Source of the DNA: an uncultured Tenacibaculum sp.
GTDB lineage: Bacteria > Bacteroidota > Bacteroidia > Flavobacteriales > Flavobacteriaceae
Assembly (NCBI GenBank): GCA_947498055.1
Contig: CANMJA010000014.1
Span: forward strand, 34,891-98,890
Length of the DNA stretch: 64,000 bases
Reading direction: 5' to 3'
Shown: positions 27,957 through 36,493 of the stretch, piece after piece
Layout: every line of letters starts with the position of its first letter
Position numbering within the stretch: the stretch's first letter is position 1
Translations under genes and position numbers: made by a program
Notes under the pieces: generated by a model
What the model was told of the DNA's origin: nothing
The model's input: only the letters and a program-made list of their open reading frames with translations
Databases searched by the model: none

Positions 27957-28330
27957 TCAAAAATTTCGAATAATTATATGGTATTTGTCTATTTGTCCGT
28001 TAAATGAAGTAGCATATAAGCTTGTCCAATCAATAAAATACCCAAGTTCAATAGCATGTTTTCTAGAGTCATCTAGAGAAAGGTTTCTTTTTTTCGAGAT
28101 TTCTTTATAAATACCTTCATTATCCTTTGAATTCTCTTCATAATCCATTCCAAATACAGCTGCTTCTGTATACCAATTTTGATCACTTATTTCATTTGAA
28201 GAAACCTCTTTATTTATAAATTTCATAGCATAATCTAATGCCGCTTTAAAATATTAAAATCTTTATAATCTAATAAATCTTCTAGCATTTCAATAACATT
28301 CTCAGAAGATTTCCATTGTTTGTTATTCAT
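27957..28330 (-). pseudogene. Small cytoplasmic protein gene broken by a 1-base frameshift
   Basis: A start at 28330 gives MNNKQWKSSENVIEMLEDLL...KDFNI and then runs out of frame to a stop at 28235. The frame one base over continues FKAALDYAMKFINKEVSS and runs to 27957. Adding one T to the short T run near 28248-28251 joins them into a 124-residue protein without signal peptide or membrane helix, rich in Asp/Glu and aromatic residues, in the size range of immunity-type proteins. I do not recognise the family. The 89-codon ORF starting at 28226 is only the distal piece. A sequencing error in the homopolymer is possible. Confidence 0.7.
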
Positions 28331-28516
28331 TATATAAAATTCTATTGGATTTAAAATTAATAAAAAACTTGAAAACCTGATCTTTATACAAGGCTAAACT
28401 CAAAGATAATTAACCACACATCACTTATCTTAACTAGGGAAATTATTTTACATTAAACCTAATTCTTTTAATCAATCTTTCTAAAGAAACAAATTTATGA
28501 GTAAATGATCCCTTTT

Positions 28517-29098
28517 TCACTTCTCATACCGATAATGCCCAATAATTTTATGATTAAAAAGACAGTCTTCTAAAACTTGTCCGCCGCCAATATTATGAAC
28601 AATTAAATTTCGTTTTCCGTCTGTTGATTTTTTATCCACTACAATTCCAATATGAGTTATTGCTCCACCTAAATTCCAACAAACGATATCTCCCGCTAAA
28701 TAATCTTTTGCCTTTTTTGAAATTGGTTTTTCTCCTCCTTTTCTTTTAAAATAGGTCATTAAATTAGGAACTCTACGATGATCTATATTTTTATCCGTTT
28801 TCTTCAGTCCCCATATTTTCGGATAAACGCTAAAATTCGATTTCATATCTACATGAACTTCTTTCTGTAAATCAATTCCCATTTTTCGATATGCACGAAT
28901 AATCACATCGGTACAAACTCCTTTATCGCTTGGTACATCTCCATTTGGATAATCTATTGAGAAGTAACTTGGATCATACGTTACGTTCTGTTTTGTTAAT
29001 TCCATAGCACAATCTGATAGCTTCATTTTCTCTTTCAATACTTGAGAGAAACAAATATGAAAGCTAAAAAGTAATGAGGTTAAAAATATTTTTTTCAT
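28517..29098 (-). CDS. Exported DUF1287 protein (NlpC/P60-like fold)
   Basis: A signal peptide (about 1-18, ending CFSQ) precedes a 170-residue domain with SDKGVCTDVIIRAYRK (Cys62), then HRRVPNLMTYFKR, then AGDIVCWNLGGAITHIGIVVDK (His at about 152) and a final IVHNIGGGQV. These are the marks of DUF1287 proteins (E. coli YijF-like), related to cysteine peptidases of the NlpC/P60 type, which act on cell-wall peptides or exported amides. The Cys and His are both present, so it should be active. It is a single-gene unit on the minus strand, with a 316-base spacer to pbpC. Confidence 0.85.
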   Translation of the reverse strand: MKKIFLTSLLFSFHICFSQVLKEKMKLSDCAMELTKQNVTYDPSYFSIDYPNGDVPSDKGVCTDVIIRAYRKMGIDLQKEVHVDMKSNFSVYPKIWGLKKTDKNIDHRRVPNLMTYFKRKGGEKPISKKAKDYLAGDIVCWNLGGAITHIGIVVDKKSTDGKRNLIVHNIGGGQVLEDCLFNHKIIGHYRYEK

Positions 29099-29414
29099 GT
29101 ATTTTGAATAATGTTTTAACTGAAAAATCTTGTTGTTTTTAAGTATAATTTTAATGTAAAGACAGAATGAAATCTATCTTCGATACTTTCTAAAGGTACA
29201 AATTCTTTAGCAATGACTTTTTAAGCTTTTGTAGTTTTATCGTAACTACAAATTTTAGCATATTATTAGACGTTCTATTTATTCAATTCCATATTTCATT
29301 TAACTTCTTTTCTCTTTTTATCACCAGCTAATTTGAACATTAACCGCTAATGTTATAGGTGATTTTATCATCTTATTTATAACACTCATTAATTTACATT
29401 TCAAAACGAGACTA
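29099..29414. other. Gene-free stretch with two hairpins
   Basis: No coding frame is convincing. TTTGTAGTT (29228-29236) pairs with AACTACAAA (29244-29252), and ATCACC...GGTGAT (29320-29363) encloses an inner AACATTA/TAATGTT stem. Either may end the pbpC transcript, which stops at 29415. Confidence 0.5.
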
Positions 29415-31769
29415 CTACTCTACTTCCATAATACATTTCTTCTCATTTCCTAAATGATCTATCACAGTAATAATATGCTCTCCAATAGTAGGTTTTAGCG
29501 GAATTTCATGATAATCTTTGGTTTCTTTTATAAAAACACCATCTACATACCAAAAAATAGAAGCTTCTGAATTACTATGAGTTAACTTTAGTATTACTGG
29601 ATTTTTTTCTCCGTTATTTCCTTTTGTTAGTGCTATTTTAGTTCTATATTTTGTTGGAAACACAAAATCTATGACATTTTTTTCTAAAGAAGCACAACCT
29701 TCTTTAAAGTCGGGTAATTTTAAATAGTTTGGGTTCTTTTGTTTATAGTAATAACTGAGTACAGGAGGTAATACAAACCATGTTTTTTTTACCATATTAT
29801 CTATCGATTCACAATTCGAATTTACTCTGTATTGTGCATTTTTATCTAGCTGAATTTCTATGTGATATGGACATGATTTTGCTCGAATACCATTTTTTTG
29901 AATCCTTCGTTTTTCCGAATTACAAATAGGCAATGCTAAATAACCACTTTCTATACATATCTCTTCTTCTACTAAATCTTCATAGGGTTCTAAAAACCAA
30001 TTTGATTTGGGTAAAATATCAAAAACGTTAAACATTAATGGAGATGCACTACCTACACCTGTTAAATCTGGTCGCCCTTCTCCATCAGAATTTCCAATCC
30101 AAACTCCTACCACATATTTAGAAGTAGTACCTATTGCCCAAGCATCTTTATTTCCAAAACTTGTTCCTGTTTTCCAAGCTATTTTTTGAGAAGAATCGTA
30201 ATACTTCCAAGCTTGGTCAGATGAAGGCCTATTTACTTCTGTTAAAGTATTTAAAGTTAAATACGTAGAGCCTGCATCTACATAATTTGTTTCGCTTGTA
30301 ATATTTCCAAAGTTTACTTTTTCTTTTTTTAAGTAACTTGGAGACGGGAATTCATTCGCATAATAGTTATGCTTTAATTCTTCATAATGATTTACTGTGC
30401 CTGCATACCCTGCAAATAACTTACATAAATCCCATAAACTAGCCTCTGCTCCTCCTAAAATAAGAGATAAACCATAATAATCTGCTGGTTTATGAATATG
30501 TTGTATCTTATAATCTCTTAAATTCTCTCTAAACTTATCTAAACCGTAAGTTCTTAGCATTCTAACTGCAGGAATATTTAAAGATCTTGTTAGTGCTTCA
30601 TTTGCAGCCACCACTCCATCAAAAGATAAATCGAAGTTTTTTGGAGAATATCCTGCTATTTCTGTTGGAATATCTTTTAATAATTGTGTAGGTAACAAAT
30701 CGCCCGATTGTAACATGTGCGCAAATAAAAATGGTTTTAAAGTACTTCCTGTACTTCTAGGCGACATAACATTGTCTACATCTTTTTGATGCTTTTTATC
30801 TGTTGGAGAGTTTCCTATATAAGATAGTACCTTTCTTGTTTCTACATCTAATACTAATACAGCCAAATTAAACACTTCATTTTGTTTTAGCTTTTGATAA
30901 TGTTGTTTCGCTAAAAAATTCACTTTTTTTTGTAAATGAATATCTAAAGAGCTTTGCAAACGCTTTCCTTTGTGCTTTTTATTTACTTTTTGTATAAAAT
31001 GAGATGCTAATGTTGGTAATTTATGTGGTTTTTGTGGTAGTTCTTCTTCTTTTGCTAAAATGTAGGTAATACTATCTATAATACTTTTTTGGTATAGTTT
31101 TTTTAATAATCTGTCTCTTTTGCTTTTTAATCGTTGTTGGTTTTTACCTGGATAAATTAATGATGGAGCATTAGGTAACACTGCCAATGTAGCACTTTCT
31201 GCCCAAGATAACTGACTCGGTTGTAGCCCAAAATAACGCCAAGATGCCATTTCTAAACCAACTACATTTCCTCCATACGGAGCATGGGAAGCATATAATT
31301 TTAATATTTTCTCTTTTGAGTATTTAAACTCTAAACGTGTAGCAAGTATTAATTCTTTTATTTTTTCAAAGTACGATCTTTTTTTATTTTTTCTTGCTAA
31401 ACGAATTACTTGTTGTGTTAAGGTACTTCCTCCTCTAACTACCCTTTTAGCTTTTCTATTTGCTATAAATGCTTTTCCTATGGAAATAGGATTAAAACCA
31501 AAATGACGATAAAAATGAGCATCTTCAAATTGTATGATGCATTGTTTAAATTTAGAAGGAACAGAATCTAACTCAGGAAAACGCCACTGACCATCTTCAG
31601 CAATTGTTGCTCCTAATAATTCTCCTGATTTCGAAGTTACTACTGTTGCTGTTGGAGTATTAAATAACTGCTTTGGTAAAGAGAAATAGTATATAATAAG
31701 AAGTATTAGAAGTACCGTTAACTTCTTTTTATGTTTCTTAAAATAACTTCTGTTTATTCTTTTTAGCAA
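29415..31769 (-). CDS. pbpC: Penicillin-binding protein 1C
   Basis: The 784-residue protein has a membrane anchor at about 17-30, a glycosyltransferase 51 domain with FEDAHFYRHFGF (catalytic Glu82) and RGGSTLTQQVIR, a transpeptidase domain with Ser342 in STLK, a SLN motif in TRSLNIP, and KTGTS at 533-537, and a C-terminal BiPBP_C-type domain (about 690-784). It is the class A PBP 1C that polymerises and cross-links peptidoglycan. In many Bacteroidota and Proteobacteria pbpC sits next to an alpha-2-macroglobulin gene; here that gene is at 46518, separated by about 14.7 kb of accessory genes. A penicillin-sensitive site appears intact. Confidence 0.96.
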   Translation of the reverse strand: MLKRINRSYFKKHKKKLTVLLILLIIYYFSLPKQLFNTPTATVVTSKSGELLGATIAEDGQWRFPELDSVPSKFKQCIIQFEDAHFYRHFGFNPISIGKAFIANRKAKRVVRGGSTLTQQVIRLARKNKKRSYFEKIKELILATRLEFKYSKEKILKLYASHAPYGGNVVGLEMASWRYFGLQPSQLSWAESATLAVLPNAPSLIYPGKNQQRLKSKRDRLLKKLYQKSIIDSITYILAKEEELPQKPHKLPTLASHFIQKVNKKHKGKRLQSSLDIHLQKKVNFLAKQHYQKLKQNEVFNLAVLVLDVETRKVLSYIGNSPTDKKHQKDVDNVMSPRSTGSTLKPFLFAHMLQSGDLLPTQLLKDIPTEIAGYSPKNFDLSFDGVVAANEALTRSLNIPAVRMLRTYGLDKFRENLRDYKIQHIHKPADYYGLSLILGGAEASLWDLCKLFAGYAGTVNHYEELKHNYYANEFPSPSYLKKEKVNFGNITSETNYVDAGSTYLTLNTLTEVNRPSSDQAWKYYDSSQKIAWKTGTSFGNKDAWAIGTTSKYVVGVWIGNSDGEGRPDLTGVGSASPLMFNVFDILPKSNWFLEPYEDLVEEEICIESGYLALPICNSEKRRIQKNGIRAKSCPYHIEIQLDKNAQYRVNSNCESIDNMVKKTWFVLPPVLSYYYKQKNPNYLKLPDFKEGCASLEKNVIDFVFPTKYRTKIALTKGNNGEKNPVILKLTHSNSEASIFWYVDGVFIKETKDYHEIPLKPTIGEHIITVIDHLGNEKKCIMEVE

Positions 31770-31790
31770 TTTACTCGTTTTTTATTATTA

Positions 31791-31827
31791 AAAATCAGCT
31801 ACTCTTGTAACAAGAATAGCTGATTTT
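31791..31827 (-). terminator. Terminator between the 144-aa membrane-protein gene and pbpC
   Basis: AAAATCAGCTA (31791-31801) pairs with TAGCTGATTTT (31817-31827), with a second short stem inside. T-rich sequence flanks both sides. It lies downstream of the leftward gene ending at 31849 and upstream of pbpC. Confidence 0.65.
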
Positions 31828-31848
31828 ATGTTTATTTTTTTTAAGAAT

Positions 31849-32283
31849 TTAAAAGATTTTTAAAATTGATAATATTCCTAATATAATTAAAACCACACCT
31901 CCTGGTACTTGATATTTAATTAATTTTGCTCTTAATTCTTGTCCTTTTTCTTTCGCTTCTTCATTTTTCTCTAATACATATTTAGAAATTAAACCATAAG
32001 CTAATAAAAATCCAACACAAAATTCAAGTGCACTCATAATAAAAGCTCTAATCCAAAATCCTCCTAAAGAGCCTAAATTTAAAATAAGATGTAGCATTCC
32101 CCAAATACCCCAAAAAACTAATAATACTCCAATCCATCCTTGGTAAGGAGTTATTTTATCTATTAATTCTTTTGCATTTGGTTTTTTTGAAACGATTAAA
32201 GAAGATGCTGCTATAACTCCCCCTAAAATAGCAATTAGTGCCTTTAATAACATATGTTTTTGTTTTTTTGTTAATTGACTCAC
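31849..32283 (-). CDS. Four-helix membrane protein of unknown function
   Basis: The 144-residue protein has four hydrophobic helices (about 13-29, 46-66, 76-98 and 124-144) and a Lys/Glu-rich loop between helices 3 and 4. No motif points to a function. It lies upstream of pbpC on the same strand, separated by a terminator, and diverges from the toxin gene at 32445. Confidence 0.7.
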   Translation of the reverse strand: MSQLTKKQKHMLLKALIAILGGVIAASSLIVSKKPNAKELIDKITPYQGWIGVLLVFWGIWGMLHLILNLGSLGGFWIRAFIMSALEFCVGFLLAYGLISKYVLEKNEEAKEKGQELRAKLIKYQVPGGVVLIILGILSILKIF

Positions 32284-32444
32284 AAAATAGTAAAATTATT
32301 TTACTATTTATAATCTGATTTTGTTAAAAACAGATTATATTTTAGTAACCATATTCTAACAAAATGCTAATCTAAAATGTACACGTACTCTTTTTTATAA
32401 TCCTAATTTTAAAGTTGTTTATTAACCTATTTAAAATTATTATT

Positions 32445-32996
32445 ATGAAACTTTTTAAATTCAATTATTTTTTAAAGCTAGCTTTACTTAGCTTACTTAC
32501 AATATCTACGTTCAATGCTTGTCAGGATGCCGAAATTATTTCAAATTCTCCTCAAGTAATTAATTCAATAGATAATTCTGAAAATACAAAAACGAACCAT
32601 TTATCTGTTTCGCTAAGAGGTGGTTCTAGTTTTTTAATTTCTCATGAAAATTGTGGTGGGCATACTGTGGAAAGGCATGTAGCAAAATCAGACTCTTACC
32701 TTCGTAATCGTTTAAATACAAGTAGTATTAGTGCAGCTAGTACTTTTTATGAATTAAATCAAGCTGGACAAGTTATTTATAACGCTATTGATAGAAATAG
32801 CAGTCGTGTAAATAATTGGCTGAATGGTAGTGGTGGTTCTAGATTAGTTTTAAATTATACTCATAGAAGAAATATAGGAAAAGTATTAAGAAGAGGAGCT
32901 AGTTCTACTTATAACACTAGAAACTTTAGAGTTGTATTAGAAAGACGAAATTGTTCTGGCTATGGTTATAAAATAGTAACTGCTTATCCTAATTAA
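32445..32996 (+). CDS. Lipoprotein with RNase A-like CDI toxin domain
   Basis: The chosen start is the ATG at 32445, because it gives a standard lipoprotein signal ending FNAC at Cys26; an upstream TTG at 32415 only adds a poor extension. The mature protein has a short linker, then GGHTVERHVAKSD at about 71-83 and a C-terminal TAYPN. His78, Arg89, Thr179 and Tyr181 have the same spacing (11, 101 and 103 residues from the His) as the active-site His, Arg, Thr and Tyr I recall for the RNase A-superfamily CdiA toxin of Yersinia kristensenii. The protein should be an RNase active inside a target cell. It lacks CdiA or Rhs delivery parts; acidic residues after the Cys may be a surface-export signal. 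A CdiI-like gene follows. Confidence 0.85.
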   Translation: MKLFKFNYFLKLALLSLLTISTFNACQDAEIISNSPQVINSIDNSENTKTNHLSVSLRGGSSFLISHENCGGHTVERHVAKSDSYLRNRLNTSSISAASTFYELNQAGQVIYNAIDRNSSRVNNWLNGSGGSRLVLNYTHRRNIGKVLRRGASSTYNTRNFRVVLERRNCSGYGYKIVTAYPN

Positions 32997-33045
32997 TCTT
33001 TTAAAATATAACATAATTTAATACCCTAAAACCATTATTTTTAAC

Positions 33046-33232
33046 CTGAGTTCGATTATTACTATTAAAACCAACTTTTAAACAACTGATTGTCAACGAA
33101 ATTTAAAACTACAAGGAGATGTATAGAAAACATCTCGATACAATTTTTCTTCCTTTTAGTCTGAAAAATTACTCGATGTGACATTTTAGTTTTAAAACAA
33201 CTCGCTAATAATTAAATATAAATCGAACTCAG
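33046..33232. repeat. Palindromic repeat element between toxin and immunity genes
   Basis: The 12-base CTGAGTTCGATT (33046-33057) is inverted exactly as AATCGAACTCAG (33221-33232). Inside lies a degraded TGTCA...TGACA palindrome (33091-33183) related to the one at 811-928; both share the stretch CTCGATACAATTTTTCT. The whole unit is 187 bp and looks like a non-autonomous inserted repeat. Confidence 0.6.
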
Positions 33233-33259
33233 ATTTTTAGAGTTTATAACTTTTAATTT

Positions 33260-33535
33260 ATGATGAATTTACAAGAAAAACACCCTTTACTTTTCGATTT
33301 TTTTGCAGGTTATTTTCCTGAAGCAGATTTAGATGGTTTAACTGACGAACAAGTTGTAGATCAATTTATTTTAAACAACAATAATGAAATTATAGAAAAG
33401 ACTAAAAAACAACTTAGTAGTATCGATTTTAATGATGATTTTTTACTAAAGAATATTATTAATGAAGCTAATAGGTATTTTGAGACTACTGAAGAGATTT
33501 TAGATTGGTTAAAAATGATACTAAAGAGGTTTTAA
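33260..33535 (+). CDS. CdiI-like immunity protein (probable)
   Basis: The 91-residue protein has no signal peptide. It begins HPLLFDFFAGYFPEADLDGL and continues with EQVVDQFI and a final ILDWLKMIL, a pattern like small CDI immunity proteins of the CdiI_2 type (FFxxYF, then acidic helix, then WL). It lies just downstream of the RNase A-like toxin on the same strand, the usual place for an immunity gene, although 263 bases with a repeat separate them. The acidic surface fits binding a basic RNase. The family link is by pattern memory, not a search. Confidence 0.75.
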   Translation: MMNLQEKHPLLFDFFAGYFPEADLDGLTDEQVVDQFILNNNNEIIEKTKKQLSSIDFNDDFLLKNIINEANRYFETTEEILDWLKMILKRF

Positions 33536-33548
33536 TTGTACTAACAAA

Positions 33549-35081
33549 CTATTTATCTGAGTTATTTATAAAATATGTACTTTCTGTTTTAAATAAGGTA
33601 GTATCGCCATTTTCATTAGAATTTAAGAAGATGTTTTTGAATGAATTATAACCTATAAAAGAATTATTTATGGTCATTTTTTCTTGTTTTAATTCAAAAA
33701 AAGTTTCTAACTTATTGTTCCAAAAGTAACAATCATTTATATTTATAGGAAAATCATAATCTGTTCTAGAGGAATTGTTTGTGCTTACAATGCAGTTTTT
33801 AGTATAGTTTTTAAACTTACAATATTCAAATTGTAAAGGCATCGTATTTAAATAGCTAATTTTAAATTGCTGGTTGTTAAATTCTATATTACTAAAGAAT
33901 AGAGTTTCTGTTCTATTTCCTACATTAAAAGCAAAAGACTCTCCTAATTCTTTTTGATAATCTGTTTGTAAATATTTAGTTTTAAAAGTAACATTATTGA
34001 ACAATATACCATGACAACCTAAAAAATGTAATGGTGGTGTTTTTATAATAGATTTGGCTTCACTCGTAATTTCTAAATCATAATAGCCTTGTAAAAACAG
34101 TTCTATTTTAGCTACAGAATTTTCAAAATATCCATAGTTCTGCTTACTGTCTAAAAAATCTATATCAAAATCCATTTCATCGTAATCATACTCCAATGAC
34201 TCTCTATTTTTTAAGTAGCTATATAAATCTAATGTTTTAGCTTTTATATTTAGTGTTCTCATATCTCCTAAATTCTCAAAAAACTGCTTTGCAGTATAAA
34301 TATCTATATGTTTTCGTTTAGGATCTTCTGAGGAGCGATCTATTGGTAAGTTGTATATACCATAATTATAAGTAACAAAATAATCGAACACGTAACCAAT
34401 GTTATAATTACCTTGTTTATCTTTAAAGTACACATGAATCCACCTTCCTACTACTCTATTCTTTTTTGATAATGTTAGGTATTCAAAATTATCGGTATTA
34501 GCAACTACCATTAAAGATGTTTTATAGGGAATAGTCATTAATTTTTCTGATTGTAATGACGGTTTATTTCTTAATACCAATCCGTTTTTAGAATTAACAG
34601 TAGCATTACCATCTATATAATAATCTGTTTTATAAATTTTAGATAATTGATGTAATGGTAATTTTAATTTAGTGTAATCTTCTAGTTTTTGGTATTTATT
34701 TTTTACAATCTCTAAAGAATCGTTTGTTACTATACTTCCTTTAGAAAAAAAGGTGCTATCATTTTTAACAATTGTATATGTTTCTTGTTTTTTATTAATT
34801 GTAAAATTTAAGCTTATTTCGTTTTCTTTTATTTTTATAATCTTTCCGACATATTCTTTATTTTTATTATTTATTAAAGCAGGGTTAAGAGAATCTATAA
34901 TAAAAGTATATCGAGACCAATAAATAGTATCTTTTTCTTTATTATATCTACTAAATGTATACAAACCTTCCCAAGATTTATAAACCTCTTCTTTTGTTTT
35001 TTCTTTTTCAGGAGTAGAACATCCGATTAAAAAAGAAGTAACAAAAATGCTTAACAGGTATACTAAGTTCTTTTTAAACAT
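33549..35081 (-). CDS. Lipoprotein with SH3-like domain and repeated strand segments
   Basis: The 510-residue protein has a signal ending FLIGC at Cys21. Residues about 150-245 look like a bacterial SH3 domain (GLVLRNKPSLQSEKLMTIPY ... GRWIHVYFKDKQGNY). The C-terminal 190 residues repeat short hydrophobic strands with Asn-rich turns, as in right-handed beta-helix proteins. SH3 domains of this kind bind cell-wall peptides, so an envelope role is plausible. It ends 13 bases from the immunity gene end, in convergent orientation. The first three bases after the next gene's stop lead into its start, so it is co-transcribed with the 343-residue protein. Confidence 0.7.
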   Translation of the reverse strand: MFKKNLVYLLSIFVTSFLIGCSTPEKEKTKEEVYKSWEGLYTFSRYNKEKDTIYWSRYTFIIDSLNPALINNKNKEYVGKIIKIKENEISLNFTINKKQETYTIVKNDSTFFSKGSIVTNDSLEIVKNKYQKLEDYTKLKLPLHQLSKIYKTDYYIDGNATVNSKNGLVLRNKPSLQSEKLMTIPYKTSLMVVANTDNFEYLTLSKKNRVVGRWIHVYFKDKQGNYNIGYVFDYFVTYNYGIYNLPIDRSSEDPKRKHIDIYTAKQFFENLGDMRTLNIKAKTLDLYSYLKNRESLEYDYDEMDFDIDFLDSKQNYGYFENSVAKIELFLQGYYDLEITSEAKSIIKTPPLHFLGCHGILFNNVTFKTKYLQTDYQKELGESFAFNVGNRTETLFFSNIEFNNQQFKISYLNTMPLQFEYCKFKNYTKNCIVSTNNSSRTDYDFPININDCYFWNNKLETFFELKQEKMTINNSFIGYNSFKNIFLNSNENGDTTLFKTESTYFINNSDK

Positions 35082-35084
35082 GTT

Positions 35085-36116
35085 TTATTTCATTTTTTTT
35101 TCAAAATAATTGTATCCCATTTTATTAACAGCTGCTTTTACTTTTTCTTTATCTTGTTGTTGATGTAGAATTAAAATATACTCGTCTGATTGGGTATCTA
35201 TAAAAGCTAATTGAAGACCTATTAATCGTAATGGCTTATCATAATCTTCGAAAACACCTGGTTGAGAAACAGATTTATTTTCGCCATATTTTTCATGTTT
35301 AGGTAGTTTTATTGATTCATCATAATTTTCTTTTAACGAGAACTTTAATACCTCTTCTAATTCTTCTATTGCCGATTTCCAATCTAATCTAATGATAAAA
35401 TTATGTCCTCCACTCTCTAAAAACTCCATAAAGAAATTCAGTGTGGTAAAGTAGTTTTCATCTTCCGCATAATTTTTTAGCGTTTCTATAAAATGATGTA
35501 TTTTCTTTTTACTTGCAGCATCATTCACGCATAATTCTGTTAACTCTATATACCCTTCTTTTTCTTCTTTTTCTAATAAAGGTCTACTTTCTTCTATTCT
35601 TCGTTTTCTTTCTAACTCTTTTTGTTCTCTTTCTTCTTCTACTTTTTTATTATGGGTTGTTTCTACTAACTTTTTAACTACTTTTAACGAATTTTTTATT
35701 TTAGATATAATTTTTTCATCGTCTATTGATGTGTGTAATACAGGTATTTGAAACCACTTAATATCTTTTCCTCCAACACATTTTCTTAGCTCAATTTGTG
35801 TTCCTATTTTTGATATAAAATAAAATTCTGATGGAAAAACAGCGTCTTCTACATCAAAAAAGACAATAGAACTAGGTAAATAAAATTCTCCTTCATCTGT
35901 CTTATAATGAACTCCATCTCTTGTTAGTTGTATGTTTTTAAAAATTTCTTTTTTTAATTTTAAACGTTGTAGAACAGATGGTTTTGAATTTATTTTAGGT
36001 TGAAATTTATTGGTATTGGTGCTTGTAAAAATATAATCGAATAACTCTACATTTATAAATTTGTTCTGAATTGGTTCTCCACTTAGTTTTTCTTCTTTGT
36101 AATATATTCTAGGCAT
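35085..36116 (-). CDS. Uncharacterised cytoplasmic protein, C-terminal DUF6630-like domain (tentative)
   Basis: The 343-residue protein has no signal or membrane helix. An N-terminal domain (about 1-140) is followed by a charged helix (EEEREQKELERKRRIEESR, about 160-180) and a C-terminal domain (about 190-340) with IRLDWKSAIEELEEV and LQLAFIDTQSDEYILILH, which resembles DUF6630. Its stop lies three bases before the start of the lipoprotein at 33549-35081, so the two form an operon. Function is unknown. Confidence 0.65.
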   Translation of the reverse strand: MPRIYYKEEKLSGEPIQNKFINVELFDYIFTSTNTNKFQPKINSKPSVLQRLKLKKEIFKNIQLTRDGVHYKTDEGEFYLPSSIVFFDVEDAVFPSEFYFISKIGTQIELRKCVGGKDIKWFQIPVLHTSIDDEKIISKIKNSLKVVKKLVETTHNKKVEEEREQKELERKRRIEESRPLLEKEEKEGYIELTELCVNDAASKKKIHHFIETLKNYAEDENYFTTLNFFMEFLESGGHNFIIRLDWKSAIEELEEVLKFSLKENYDESIKLPKHEKYGENKSVSQPGVFEDYDKPLRLIGLQLAFIDTQSDEYILILHQQQDKEKVKAAVNKMGYNYFEKKMK

Positions 36117-36493
36117 TTACTTTTTATTTTTCCGTAATTGTTGCTATTTCATTTTAATATTTCATCGCACTCAATTACCAAATCATGTACATTGTTTATT
36201 TTCGACTCTAAAATAGCATTTCTTTTTGAAGAGCCAATTGCTTCGGCTTTTCATCTCTTTTTCTTTTAAAAGAATTTAATAGAAGTAGTAGCATAATTAT
36301 TTAAATAAAATCTTTTTCATTTGTTTTATACTTTATATTAAAAACGTTGAAAATTAAGTGTTTTAATTCCTTTTTTTTAGTTGATTTTCCATTTTCTGAA
36401 AAATCGATTTCATTTTTTTTTATTATATTTTTATATTTAACACCTTATAAAAAATGATAAAAAACTGGTTAAAAACACAAATAACAATACCAA
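36117..36493. other. Gene-free stretch with a broken small reading frame
   Basis: The 377-base spacer contains the frameshifted ORF at 36149-36294, described separately. The rest is AT-rich; the plus-strand T runs near 36370-36430 may be a terminator region. No other gene is seen. Confidence 0.5.
36149..36294 (-). pseudogene. Possible frameshifted small gene remnant
   Basis: From the ATG at 36294 the frame reads MLLLLLNSFKRKRDEKP and soon stops, while a neighbouring frame reads AEAIGSSKRNAILESKINNV and then VHDLVIECDEILK to a stop at 36149. Joined by one shift near 36240 they make about 48 residues: a hydrophobic start and a helical tail. It is too short and broken for a firm call. Confidence 0.3.

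Noticed and set aside
32415..32444. Upstream TTG start for the RNase A-like lipoprotein
   Set aside because: It adds ten hydrophobic residues before a normal lipoprotein signal that starts with ATG at 32445.
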